From: Andreprevotia sp. IGB-42
Lineage (GTDB): Bacteria > Pseudomonadota > Gammaproteobacteria > Burkholderiales > Chitinibacteraceae
Length of the DNA stretch: 64,000 nt
Direction of reading: 5' to 3'
Assembly (NCBI RefSeq): GCF_009848685.1
Contig: NZ_WXTX01000001.1
Location: 186,001 to 250,000 of the forward strand
Shown here: piece after piece, positions 56,830 through 64,000 of the stretch
Numbering within the stretch: position 1 is the first letter of the stretch
Layout of the letters: each line of letters begins with the position of its first letter
Position numbers and translations under genes: made by a program
Notes under the pieces: generated by a model
The model's input: the letters and a program-made list of their open reading frames with translations, nothing else
Database searches by the model: none
What the model was told of the DNA's origin: nothing

Positions 56830-57630
56830 ATGCCCATCAGCCTGCCTCACACCGAAGTAGCCGACGCCCTGCGCGATCTGAACCAGCGCATTGCACTACC
56901 CCGCTTCCGCCATCTGCAAGCGGGCGAAGTCGAAGAAAAATCCCCCGGCGAGCTGGTCACCATTGTCGACCGCGAGCTGGAAGCTGCCCTCAGCCCCATA
57001 CTGGCGAGCCTGATACCCGGCTCCCGCGTGGTGGGGGAAGAAGCGGCAGCGGCCAACCCCGATGTACTGGCCGATATCGATCACGGCTGGGTATGGCTGG
57101 TAGACCCGCTGGATGGCACCAGCAACTTTGCCGGCGGCAACGAGGATTTCGCCAGCATGGTGGCGCTGCTGCGCGATGGCATCACCGTAGCCAGCTGGCT
57201 TTACGCACCGTTGCATCAGCAACTGGCGCAAGCAGAACTGGGTGCGGGCGCATGGCTGGACAGCCAGCGCTGGCAATTGCCCGAGCAAGCAAGTGCTAGG
57301 CCGCTCAATGGCACCATCAAGACCCGCTTCCTGCCCGACGCCTACAAAGTGGAGCTGGCCACCCGGCCAGATCTGGATCGCTTCGGCACCCACCAGGGCG
57401 CAGCCGGCATCGAATACCCGCAGTTGGCGCGCGGGGTATGGGATTTCATCCTGTACTGGCGCACGCTGCCATGGGATCACGCGCCCGGCAGCCTGTTCGT
57501 GAATGAAAGCGGTGGCCGCGTTGCCAACCTGGCGGGCGAGCCCTACCTGGCTGCCAGCAAACAGCCCGGCCTGCTGGCGGTAGCAGATGCCGCGCACTGG
57601 CAGGAAATACGCGCGTTGCTGCCGGGCTGA
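56830..57630 (+). CDS. inositol-monophosphatase family protein
   Basis: The 266-residue metal-dependent phosphatase has E70/E71 in VVGEE, the metal motif DPLDGTSNF at 92-100 and the late PWDHAPG with the second Asp. These are the marks of SuhB, CysQ and HisN relatives. A CysQ-like role in recycling 3'-phosphoadenosine 5'-phosphate would suit a sulfur island, but the sequence does not decide between the subfamilies. It starts 86 bp after the terminator and has its own leader. Confidence 0.9.
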   Translation: MPISLPHTEVADALRDLNQRIALPRFRHLQAGEVEEKSPGELVTIVDRELEAALSPILASLIPGSRVVGEEAAAANPDVLADIDHGWVWLVDPLDGTSNFAGGNEDFASMVALLRDGITVASWLYAPLHQQLAQAELGAGAWLDSQRWQLPEQASARPLNGTIKTRFLPDAYKVELATRPDLDRFGTHQGAAGIEYPQLARGVWDFILYWRTLPWDHAPGSLFVNESGGRVANLAGEPYLAASKQPGLLAVADAAHWQEIRALLPG

Positions 57631-57796
57631 AACGGGCGACCTGGCTTGGCCGGGGCAGGCATTGCACAGCAATGCGTGGTGTTGTGCAGCAAGCGCTTTG
57701 TTGCACTGGCAACAAGCTGCTGCCCACCACTGCACACATCTGCGCAAACTGCTCCGCCGGCAACGCGCAAACCCGCTTCAACCAGTGATCTGCATG

Positions 57797-57812
57797 TGGC
57801 ATGGCTCTTGCA
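57797..57812 (+). promoter_or_regulatory. sigma-54 (-24/-12) promoter candidate for the last LLM monooxygenase
   Basis: TGGCATGGCTCTTGCA matches the sigma-54 consensus TGGCACGNNNNTTGCW at all but one position, with GG and GC ten bases apart. It ends 58 bases before the ATG at 57870 and is the best of the four sites. Confidence 0.75.
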
Positions 57813-57869
57813 AAACAGAGGGCGTCGGCGCGCGTTCGCGCTTGTTTCCATCTTTGCAGAGCCACCCCA

Positions 57870-59243
57870 ATGAGCCAATCCAAAAGTCAGCCCAAACTCA
57901 AACTCGGTGCCTTCATCCAGGCCACCGGCCACCATATCGCCGCATGGCGCCACCCCGGCTCGCAAGCCGATTCGGGCGTGAATATCGATCACTACCAGCA
58001 AGTGGCGCAAACCGCCGAGCGCGGCAAGTTCGATCTGGTTTTCCTCGCTGACAGCCCCGGCGTGTGGGAGCGTGGCGATAGCGAAGCATTCGGCCGCCAG
58101 GGCCGCGTAGCCGTATTCGAACCGGTCACCCTGTTCTCGGCACTGTCGGCCACCACCAGGCACATCGGCTTTGTTTCCACCGCCAGCACCACCTACGAAG
58201 AGCCGTATACCCTCGCCCGCAAGTTTGCCTCGCTCGACCATATCTCCAAAGGCCGCGCTGCCTGGAACGTGGTCACCACCGGCAACGAATCTGCCGCCGG
58301 CAACTTCGGCAAGGAAGAGCACCTGGCCCATTCGCTGCGCTACGAGCGCGCCGAAGAATTCCTTGATGTGGTCAAAGGCCTGTGGGACAGCTTTGATGAC
58401 GACGCCTTCCAGCGCAACAAGGAAAGCGGCGTGTACTTCGATACGCAAAAGGTGCACAAGCTCAACTACAAGGGCAAGTATTTCTCGGTCACCGGCCCGC
58501 TCAATATTTCCCGCCCGCCGCAGGGCTACCCGGTGATCGTGCAGGCCGGCGCATCGGATGCCGGGCGCGAGCTGGCCGCCCGCACTGCCGAGGTGATTTT
58601 CACCGCCTGGCAAACACTCGAAGAAGCGCAGGCGTTCTACAGCGATATCAAGGGCCGCCTTGCCAAGTACGGCCGCCACGCGGATGAACTCAAGATCATG
58701 CCGGGCCTGTCGCCAGTGATCGGCCGCACGCAGGAAGAAGCGGATGCCAAATTCCGTCAACTGCAAGACCTGATCCACCCTTCCGTGGGCTACGGCATCC
58801 TGCAGCGCTTCTTCCCGGGCGTGGACCTCAGCCAGTACGACCTGGATGGCCCGCCACCGCCGTTTGCCGAATCTACCAACGGCAACACCAGCCGCCTGGC
58901 CCTCGTCACCGAGTTGGCCCAGCGCGACAAGCTCACGCTGCGCCAGCTTTACGAACGCCTGGCCGGCGCCCGCGGCCACCGCGTGGTGGTAGGCACCCCG
59001 GAAAAGGTCGCCGATGAGATCCAGCTGTGGTTCGAAAACGGCGCCGCAGACGGCTTCAACATCATGCCGCCCATCCTGCCTGAATCGCTCGATACCTTCG
59101 TGGAGCTGGTCATCCCCATCCTGCAGCAACGCGGTCTGTTCCGCACCGAATACGAAGGCGCCACGCTGCGCGAAAACCTGGGCCTGCGCCGGCCGGAAAG
59201 CCAGTATGTGGTGGGGGATGAGGAAGAGAGCAAAGCGGCCTAA
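57870..59243 (+). CDS. LLM-class flavin-dependent monooxygenase (sulfone/NTA type)
   Basis: The 457-residue FMNH2-dependent monooxygenase starts LKLGAFIQATGHHIAAWRHP and has VFLADSPGVWERGD, PVTLFSALSATTRHIGF, SKGRAAWNVVTTGNES, GYPVIVQAGASDAGRELAA and GAADGFNIMPPILPES. ATG 57870 is where homology begins; the longer frame adds 23 residues. It has its own sigma-54-type promoter and is followed by a strong terminator, so it is a single-gene unit. Its flavin would come from the reductase at 51857. It resembles the enzyme at 50422 closely. Confidence 0.93.
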   Translation: MSQSKSQPKLKLGAFIQATGHHIAAWRHPGSQADSGVNIDHYQQVAQTAERGKFDLVFLADSPGVWERGDSEAFGRQGRVAVFEPVTLFSALSATTRHIGFVSTASTTYEEPYTLARKFASLDHISKGRAAWNVVTTGNESAAGNFGKEEHLAHSLRYERAEEFLDVVKGLWDSFDDDAFQRNKESGVYFDTQKVHKLNYKGKYFSVTGPLNISRPPQGYPVIVQAGASDAGRELAARTAEVIFTAWQTLEEAQAFYSDIKGRLAKYGRHADELKIMPGLSPVIGRTQEEADAKFRQLQDLIHPSVGYGILQRFFPGVDLSQYDLDGPPPPFAESTNGNTSRLALVTELAQRDKLTLRQLYERLAGARGHRVVVGTPEKVADEIQLWFENGAADGFNIMPPILPESLDTFVELVIPILQQRGLFRTEYEGATLRENLGLRRPESQYVVGDEEESKAA

Positions 59244-59252
59244 CGTTTGAAC

Positions 59253-59283
59253 AAGTCGCCAATACTCATGGTATTGGCGACTT
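59253..59283 (+). terminator. rho-independent terminator
   Basis: AAGTCGCCAATAC (59253-59265) and GTATTGGCGACTT (59271-59283) form a 13-bp stem with a five-base loop, ten bases after the monooxygenase stop. The T-run is short (TTT). Confidence 0.8.
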
Positions 59284-59486
59284 TGCAGCCCAAACCACAT
59301 GTAAAAAGAGCGGTGCTATGCAAGCGGGCTTGATAGCACCCGCTACACCCCATCGAGAAGTTCTTGGTCGCCACGCTTGCCTGCATTGCCACCGATCCTC
59401 AGAATGCTTTCTTCACGCATCGAATTCTGCCAAGCCCACTTTTACCGAGCTCAAGCGTCGATAGCGGTTCCAAAATGGATAGGTGC

Positions 59487-59984
59487 ATGGCGGTCACTCA
59501 ACTACTTGCCCGTGTTGATCCCGATACGGCTGCCGCTGCGGCCTCTTCTGAACAGGCGCTGGCTGCATTGCTATCCTTCGAGCTCCTTGAGCACGACGCG
59601 TTTATCGACTTCGACTGGTCACCAAAGCTTCTGAAGCTGGCCGCGCAATGTTCGGAGCACACCGCGTTGGTGACGGTGCTCTCCCGAGCTTTTGGGGGAG
59701 AAGCATTGCTGAATGCAGCATTCGCGGATGGCCCAAGCAGCGATCAAGTGTATTCCGAGGTGCGATTCAACTGCCGCGAAACGGTACGCATATTGGCATT
59801 GGAGCTTGAAGCGCTATCAATCACGGCACTCAGCTTGGCAAAGCCGGGCGTTCAAGCGTTGATGCCCGATGAGGAGCTGCCCGAACGGTATGAAGCGTAT
59901 GTCACCAACCATGCACTGGCGCTCAAGGCTTTTTATGCAGATGCTGCGGCACATGAACAGGTAGTTGTTAGCTGGTGGGATTGA
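59487..59984 (+). CDS. hypothetical protein, 165 aa
   Basis: I chose ATG 59487 because AGG lies three bases before it; ATG 59475 or the longer frame from 59364 are alternatives. The protein is acidic and helical, with leucine- and alanine-rich segments (EQALAALLSFELLEHDAFID, CRETVRILALELEALSITAL) and no membrane helix or signal peptide. The C-terminus ends EQVVVSWWD. I do not recognise the family. It is flanked by a terminator upstream and a convergent efflux operon downstream. Confidence 0.65.
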   Translation: MAVTQLLARVDPDTAAAAASSEQALAALLSFELLEHDAFIDFDWSPKLLKLAAQCSEHTALVTVLSRAFGGEALLNAAFADGPSSDQVYSEVRFNCRETVRILALELEALSITALSLAKPGVQALMPDEELPERYEAYVTNHALALKAFYADAAAHEQVVVSWWD

Positions 59985-60113
59985 CTCCCTGCTCCTCAAG
60001 TCTCGTGGCGCTCCCACCACCTTGCGCAACACAAGGTAAAATGCCCCACCAACCCCGGCAGGGCATCCAGATCCACCTGCTCTGGCAGTTAACCCACCAA
60101 TCCCGATGCGGCC

Positions 60114-60629
60114 TCAGGCCCCCACATCCACCACCTTGGCAGTACGCACGAACAGCGAGCGGAATTTGTTCCAGAATTCGCCGCCCAGCACAAAGAAGCT
60201 GGCAATCAGCATGATGTCGCCGGATATCTGCAGCTGCCAGATATTGGGCCGCAGGCCCGGCCAGATATTGTCCACGTAGGTTTCAAGCATGGCCGAAACC
60301 AGTGGCAGCCAGAACATCACCAGCCCGATCACATGGCGCACTGGCCCCACGGTTGCAGGCGGGGCCAGGTTCTTGGCATAGCCGAACACCATCCCCTTGA
60401 GCTGCTGGAAGCCGGATTTACCCATCACCGCAATGCAGGTCAGCAACAGCAGCTTGTTGGCAACAAAAATGCCACCCGTCAGCGCCGCAATGCGTGATGC
60501 TTCCACGCCGGAAGACGCTGCCAGCGGAATCAACAGCCACAGCGCAAAGGCAAAGATGAAAATGCCGATGCCCAGCTTGAAGCGCCAGGCAGCTGCGGGG
60601 GCTTCGGTTTTAACGTCTGAAGTGCTCAT
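60114..60629 (-). CDS. small inner-membrane protein, transporter-suffix-domain type
   Basis: The 171-residue protein has about four membrane helices (IGIFIFAFALWLLIPLAA, RIAALTGGIFVANKLLLLT, GLVMFWLPLVSAMLETYV, DIMLIASFFVLGGEFWNKF). It matches the plan of the small membrane proteins annotated as transporter suffix domain proteins that are found next to or fused to transporters. It lies 31 bp after the DUF2955 gene as the last gene of the efflux operon. A role as an accessory subunit is inferred. Confidence 0.75.
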   Translation of the reverse strand: MSTSDVKTEAPAAAWRFKLGIGIFIFAFALWLLIPLAASSGVEASRIAALTGGIFVANKLLLLTCIAVMGKSGFQQLKGMVFGYAKNLAPPATVGPVRHVIGLVMFWLPLVSAMLETYVDNIWPGLRPNIWQLQISGDIMLIASFFVLGGEFWNKFRSLFVRTAKVVDVGA

Positions 60630-60660
60630 TTGCTTCTTCCTTTACGATCGGGTTAACGGT

Positions 60661-61698
60661 CTACGATTGCCGCAACTGGCGGCGGGGTTCCAGCAACTGC
60701 AATACCAGGCATGCATACAGGCTGACGATAATGAACAAGCCCATGCGCACTGCAAACGCGGTGTAGACATCCTTGCCGGCCAGGCTGTCCTGCACCGATT
60801 GGCCCAGCAGGATGATCAACGTCACGATCGTATTCAGCCAGAAGCCGGGGGTATAGCGCGTGGGGCTGAGCGCATACAGTTTGCGCGCCAGCAGCAGGCT
60901 GAACAGCAGCATCCACAGAAAGAACATCCATACGTGCACGAACAGGCCCAGCGCAAACCAGAAGGCGATGGCCAGCGCGCCACCCAGCAAGGTGGAGCCG
61001 ATCAGCTCTCGCGCGGCATTATTGGCACTGGTGGTGCAGCTCTGCCGGCCCAGCGTGACCGCCTTCATGATGATGGGCAGATAAAATGTCGGGTTGGTCA
61101 GCGTCAGCAAAAAGGCCGGCATCACCACCAGCGTGGCGCGTAGCGCAAGCTGGCTGGCCCGCGCGGGGGGCAGCGCAGCCGGCGCGGGTGGCGGAGCCGC
61201 ACCGGCAGGATCGGGAAACAGCCAGTGGCTCAGCGCCAGCACCAGCACGGCCAGCAGCAGGCCCTTGGCCAGCGCCTCGATCACCAGCACCGCCAGGCCA
61301 AAATCGGTGGTGCCGGCGGCAGAGATCATGGTCAGGCCCACGATCAGGAATGTTGTCACCAGGTTGTTGCCACCCAGCATGCCCTTGCGGAACACCAGGA
61401 ACAGGCTCAATGCAATCAGCGCCACCCCGGTGAACGGGTAATAGCGCAGCAGCGGAATCAATAGCAGGCCGATACCGGTAGTCAGCACCACCACCACAAC
61501 CAGCCCCAGCCCCGCCTTGAGCGGAAGCGGCCGGTTCAGCATGGCCAGCAGGAATGCCGCCAGTGCCGGCGCCACCATGGGCACAGGCAATGCCAGCCCG
61601 AAGCTCAGCGCCAGGCACAGTGCAGTGCCACTGGCCATGCGCACCGCGCGCTGGCCGCGCGGGTCGATCCGGGTAGCCGGGGCGCCATCAGTAGGCAT
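60661..61698 (-). CDS. DUF2955 / FUSC-like inner-membrane efflux protein
   Basis: The 345-residue protein has two sets of about five hydrophobic helices separated by a Pro/Ala-rich loop (PDPAGAAPPPAPAALPPARA), the organisation of the aromatic-acid exporter and FUSC-like families. It overlaps the HlyD-type adaptor gene by 11 bp, so the two are translationally coupled. With the adaptor and the outer-membrane factor it forms a tripartite pump similar to AaeAB-type systems. The substrate is unknown. Confidence 0.85.
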   Translation of the reverse strand: MPTDGAPATRIDPRGQRAVRMASGTALCLALSFGLALPVPMVAPALAAFLLAMLNRPLPLKAGLGLVVVVVLTTGIGLLLIPLLRYYPFTGVALIALSLFLVFRKGMLGGNNLVTTFLIVGLTMISAAGTTDFGLAVLVIEALAKGLLLAVLVLALSHWLFPDPAGAAPPPAPAALPPARASQLALRATLVVMPAFLLTLTNPTFYLPIIMKAVTLGRQSCTTSANNAARELIGSTLLGGALAIAFWFALGLFVHVWMFFLWMLLFSLLLARKLYALSPTRYTPGFWLNTIVTLIILLGQSVQDSLAGKDVYTAFAVRMGLFIIVSLYACLVLQLLEPRRQLRQS

Positions 61699-62893
61699 AA
61701 GAGAGCCAGCTCATCACACGCAAGAACACGCGGCCCAGCGGGTTGAGCACATTGCCGTCACGTGGGAACGCCATCACCTCGGCCTGCCCGCCCACACGCA
61801 CATTGCGCAGGTTGGCCAGCTCGCCGGGCTCAAACTCCACGATGACCGGAAAGCGCTGCGCGGGCCGCAGCCAGTCGCGGCTGTTCTGCACCGACGGCAA
61901 GCTGCCCGGCGGGGTTTTCTGGCCCACGCTCACGCCATAGCCCACGCTGCGCACCCGGCCGGCAAAAATGTGGCCCGGCAATGCATCCAGCACGATGCCC
62001 ACCCGCGTGCCGGCTTCCATATGGCCCAGATTGTTTTCGGTCATCTCAGCGCTGATCCACACATCGTGGATGGTAACCAGCGTCATCACCGGGTTACCTG
62101 CGGCGGCAAACTGGCCCACATCGGTACGCAGGTCGGTAATCAGGCCGTCAGAGCGTGCGCGCACCTGCGCGTTGGCCAGATCCAGCTGGGCTTTTTCCAG
62201 CGTGGTGGCTGCGCTGCGCAGCTTGGCATTGTCATCCGCGCTGCCGCCTTCCTGCTCGCGCGCACGCTGCACTTCGGCATTGGCAGCGGCAACCTGGCTG
62301 GTTGCCTGCTCCAGCGTGGCGCGGGCCACTTCCAGCCGCCGCAGCGAGATCGTGCCGGAATCATCCCGGTACAGGCGTTCCAGCCGTTCGCTGTCCTGCC
62401 GGGCTTTCAGTTCATTGGCCTGGGCCGCGCGCAGCGATGCAAGCGCGGATTTGATGCCGGCGGTGCTCGCGCCCACCTGCCTGCGCATGGATTCCAGATC
62501 TGCCCGCGCGCGGTCTACCGCAATGCGGTAATGCTCGGCATCCACTTCAAACAGCACCGTGCCGGCTTTCACATCCTGGTTGTTGCGCACCAGCACCTTG
62601 CTCACCCGCCCGGATACTTCCGGCGCCACCGGCACCACAAACGCCTCTACCCGCGCTTGCTGCGTGTACGGCGTGATGCGGTCGGCCAGCAGATACCAGA
62701 CCAGGCTGACCAGGATCACGATCAGCACCCACTTCACGCCTTTCTTTGCCGGGTCTGCGGGCGGTGGCGGCGTTTTTTCCGGGGCTGCTTTGGCGGCTGT
62801 TTCCGGGGTTTTCTCCGGATCGGCGCCTGCTGCCGGGCCGGGGGTGGGAACCGGCACGGATGCGGCTTGTGCTGTTTGCGGGACTTCACTCAT
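61688..62893 (-). CDS. HlyD-family periplasmic adaptor (EmrA/AaeA type)
   Basis: The 401-residue protein has a Pro/Ala-rich cytosolic N-terminus, one membrane anchor (GVKWVLIVILVSLVWYLL) near residues 52-70, then a lipoyl/barrel-sandwich half (VSGRVSKVLVRNNQDVKAG), a long coiled-coil hairpin (about 95-210) and the second half with the beta-barrel (VRARSDGLITDLRTDVG, FPVIVEFEPGE). It bridges the inner-membrane pump and the outer-membrane channel. It lies six bases downstream of the outer-membrane factor gene. Confidence 0.93.
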   Translation of the reverse strand: MSEVPQTAQAASVPVPTPGPAAGADPEKTPETAAKAAPEKTPPPPADPAKKGVKWVLIVILVSLVWYLLADRITPYTQQARVEAFVVPVAPEVSGRVSKVLVRNNQDVKAGTVLFEVDAEHYRIAVDRARADLESMRRQVGASTAGIKSALASLRAAQANELKARQDSERLERLYRDDSGTISLRRLEVARATLEQATSQVAAANAEVQRAREQEGGSADDNAKLRSAATTLEKAQLDLANAQVRARSDGLITDLRTDVGQFAAAGNPVMTLVTIHDVWISAEMTENNLGHMEAGTRVGIVLDALPGHIFAGRVRSVGYGVSVGQKTPPGSLPSVQNSRDWLRPAQRFPVIVEFEPGELANLRNVRVGGQAEVMAFPRDGNVLNPLGRVFLRVMSWLSYAY

Positions 62894-62899
62894 TGAAAC

Positions 62900-64000
62900 T
62901 TACCTCGAGGCAGTCGGTGGGGTGCCGGCGGAATTGGCACCCGGTTCATTCAGCAACTCACCCCAGTTGGTACGTTGCTGCATCTGTTGCCGGTTGGCTG
63001 CATCAATCATCGGCTGCGCGCTATACCAGCCGCCGCCCAATGCCTTGTACAGCGCGATCAGGTCGCTGACGGCATTGCTGCGGTTCACCACATAGGTATC
63101 CTGCTGCACGGCCAGCGCCCGCTGCGCATCCAGCACATGCTGGAAATCGGAATAACCTTCCCGGTACAGCGCATTGGCCAGTGTGAGCGAGCGCTTGGCA
63201 GACAGTGCGGCATCGCGCAGGATGACTTCGCGCTCCAGTGCCTTGGCCAGGCTGCTGGCGGCATCGTCTGCCTCGCGCGCGGCCTGGCGTACGTCGTCCT
63301 GATAGGCCACGATCAGCTGCTGCAAACGCGCATCCTGCACGCGCACATTGTTTTCGATGCGCCCGTGATCAAACACATTCCAGGTCAGGCTGGGGCCACC
63401 CACCAGCGCCAGCGTATCGGCTGCGCCAGCCATCGAGCTGGCCGACCATACGATGCTGCCCACCAGCGTGATCGATGGATAAAGGTCTGCCTTGGCCACG
63501 CCGATGCGTGCCGACTGTGCAGCTACCTGCAGCTCGGCAGCGCGGATATCCGGGCGGCGCACCAGCAGGCTGGCGGGTACATCCTGCAGCACCACCCGGT
63601 CGATCAGCGGCACCTCTGCCGTGCTTTGCTGCAGTTCCGGCATCAGGCCTGGCGGGCGGCCGATCAATACCGCCAGCGCATTGCGGGTACGCATGATCTG
63701 GCTTTCAAATTCGGGAATGCTGCTCAGCGTACCAAGGTATTGGGTTTTGGCCTGCTGCAGGTCCAGCTCATCGGTCTGGCCGCTTTTGAACAGTTTTTCG
63801 GTGATTTCGAAGCTGCGTTTTTGCAAGGCCGCGTTATCGCGGGCAATGCGCAGCCGGGCTTCTGCGGTGCGTAGCGTGAAATAGGTTTGCGCCATCTGCG
63901 CATGCAGCAACACCAGCGCATCCTGGTGATTGGCCTCTGCGGCAAAATAGGCGGCATCCGCCGATTCGATGGCGCGGCTGAAGCGCCCCCAGAAATCCAG
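62900..64000 (-). CDS. outer-membrane efflux factor (TolC/NodT family), 5' end outside the window
   Basis: The frame is open to the right edge, so the start lies beyond it; 366 residues are visible. Family blocks include LDFWGRFSRAIESADA at the edge, the helical repeats (QLVIGRPPGL-like VLIGRPPGLMPELQQ), PASLLVRRPDIRAAELQVAA and PSITLVGSIVWSASS. It forms the outer-membrane trimeric channel of the efflux pump made with the following adaptor and DUF2955 genes. An N-terminal lipobox, usual for NodT members, cannot be checked here. Confidence 0.93.
   Translation of the reverse strand: MDFWGRFSRAIESADAAYFAAEANHQDALVLLHAQMAQTYFTLRTAEARLRIARDNAALQKRSFEITEKLFKSGQTDELDLQQAKTQYLGTLSSIPEFESQIMRTRNALAVLIGRPPGLMPELQQSTAEVPLIDRVVLQDVPASLLVRRPDIRAAELQVAAQSARIGVAKADLYPSITLVGSIVWSASSMAGAADTLALVGGPSLTWNVFDHGRIENNVRVQDARLQQLIVAYQDDVRQAAREADDAASSLAKALEREVILRDAALSAKRSLTLANALYREGYSDFQHVLDAQRALAVQQDTYVVNRSNAVSDLIALYKALGGGWYSAQPMIDAANRQQMQQRTNWGELLNEPGANSAGTPPTASR

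Overview
The window reads as chromosomal DNA of a high-G+C betaproteobacterium. The cysI-DUF934 pair, the Bordetella/Burkholderia/Neisseriales-like gene complement and the short intergenic regions all fit; a member of the Neisseriales (Chromobacteriaceae/Chitinibacteraceae) is my guess, from gene content only. No rRNA, tRNA, CRISPR array, phage module or intact insertion sequence was seen.

Layout. 1-6.2 kb: sulfite reduction (DUF934 partner, cysI), a 56-aa small protein, aminopeptidase N, a secreted unknown protein and a split glyoxalase-like gene. 6.7-14.6 kb: a leftward run of aldo/keto reductase, DHA2 exporter, secreted cupin-carboxymuconolactone decarboxylase fusion, two exported alpha/beta hydrolases and an LLM-type flavin monooxygenase. 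It is divergent from a LysR regulator, with an inverted repeat in the shared promoter. 14.7-15.0 kb: a frameshifted remnant resembling a T6SS Tae4 amidase. 15.3-24.6 kb: B12-type radical SAM protein, katG, gpmA, dps, a ZIP transporter behind a Fur-like box, and a DppA-like peptide-binding protein. 24.7-31.4 kb: a poorly characterised block holding a 1243-aa protein with a PKD-like region, a permuted NlpC/P60-type Cys/His pair and a carboxypeptidase-regulatory-like domain, an unknown 187-aa protein, and a 462-aa protein with GH64/thaumatin-like character, separated by about 0.8 kb of non-coding DNA.

31.5-59.2 kb is dominated by what looks like an organosulfur (sulfonate/sulfone) acquisition island. 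Leftward from 47.7 kb run an outer-membrane porin, two similar binding proteins, an MFS transporter, permeases B1 and A1, two more similar binding proteins, permeases B2 and A2, and one ATPase, followed by a further MFS transporter and an ABC exporter. Rightward from 48.2 kb run a 2-hydroxyacid dehydrogenase, a TauD-type dioxygenase, an LLM monooxygenase, an SsuE-like FMN reductase, an exporter, OsmC, a HAD phosphatase, a nucleotidyltransferase, a dienelactone hydrolase, an inositol-phosphatase-like protein and another LLM monooxygenase. The main structural observation is four matches to the sigma-54 (-24/-12) promoter, all with exact GG-N10-GC spacing: in front of the porin, the dehydrogenase and both LLM monooxygenases of this island. 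This suggests that import and desulfonation are controlled together by sigma-54 and an activator encoded elsewhere.

59.5-64 kb: an unknown protein, then a leftward tripartite efflux operon (outer-membrane factor, HlyD adaptor, DUF2955 inner-membrane protein and a small membrane protein) that runs off the right edge. Start codons were chosen from Shine-Dalgarno spacing, signal peptides and family length, and many are shorter than the longest open frame. Functions are inferred from motifs read by eye; no database search was run.
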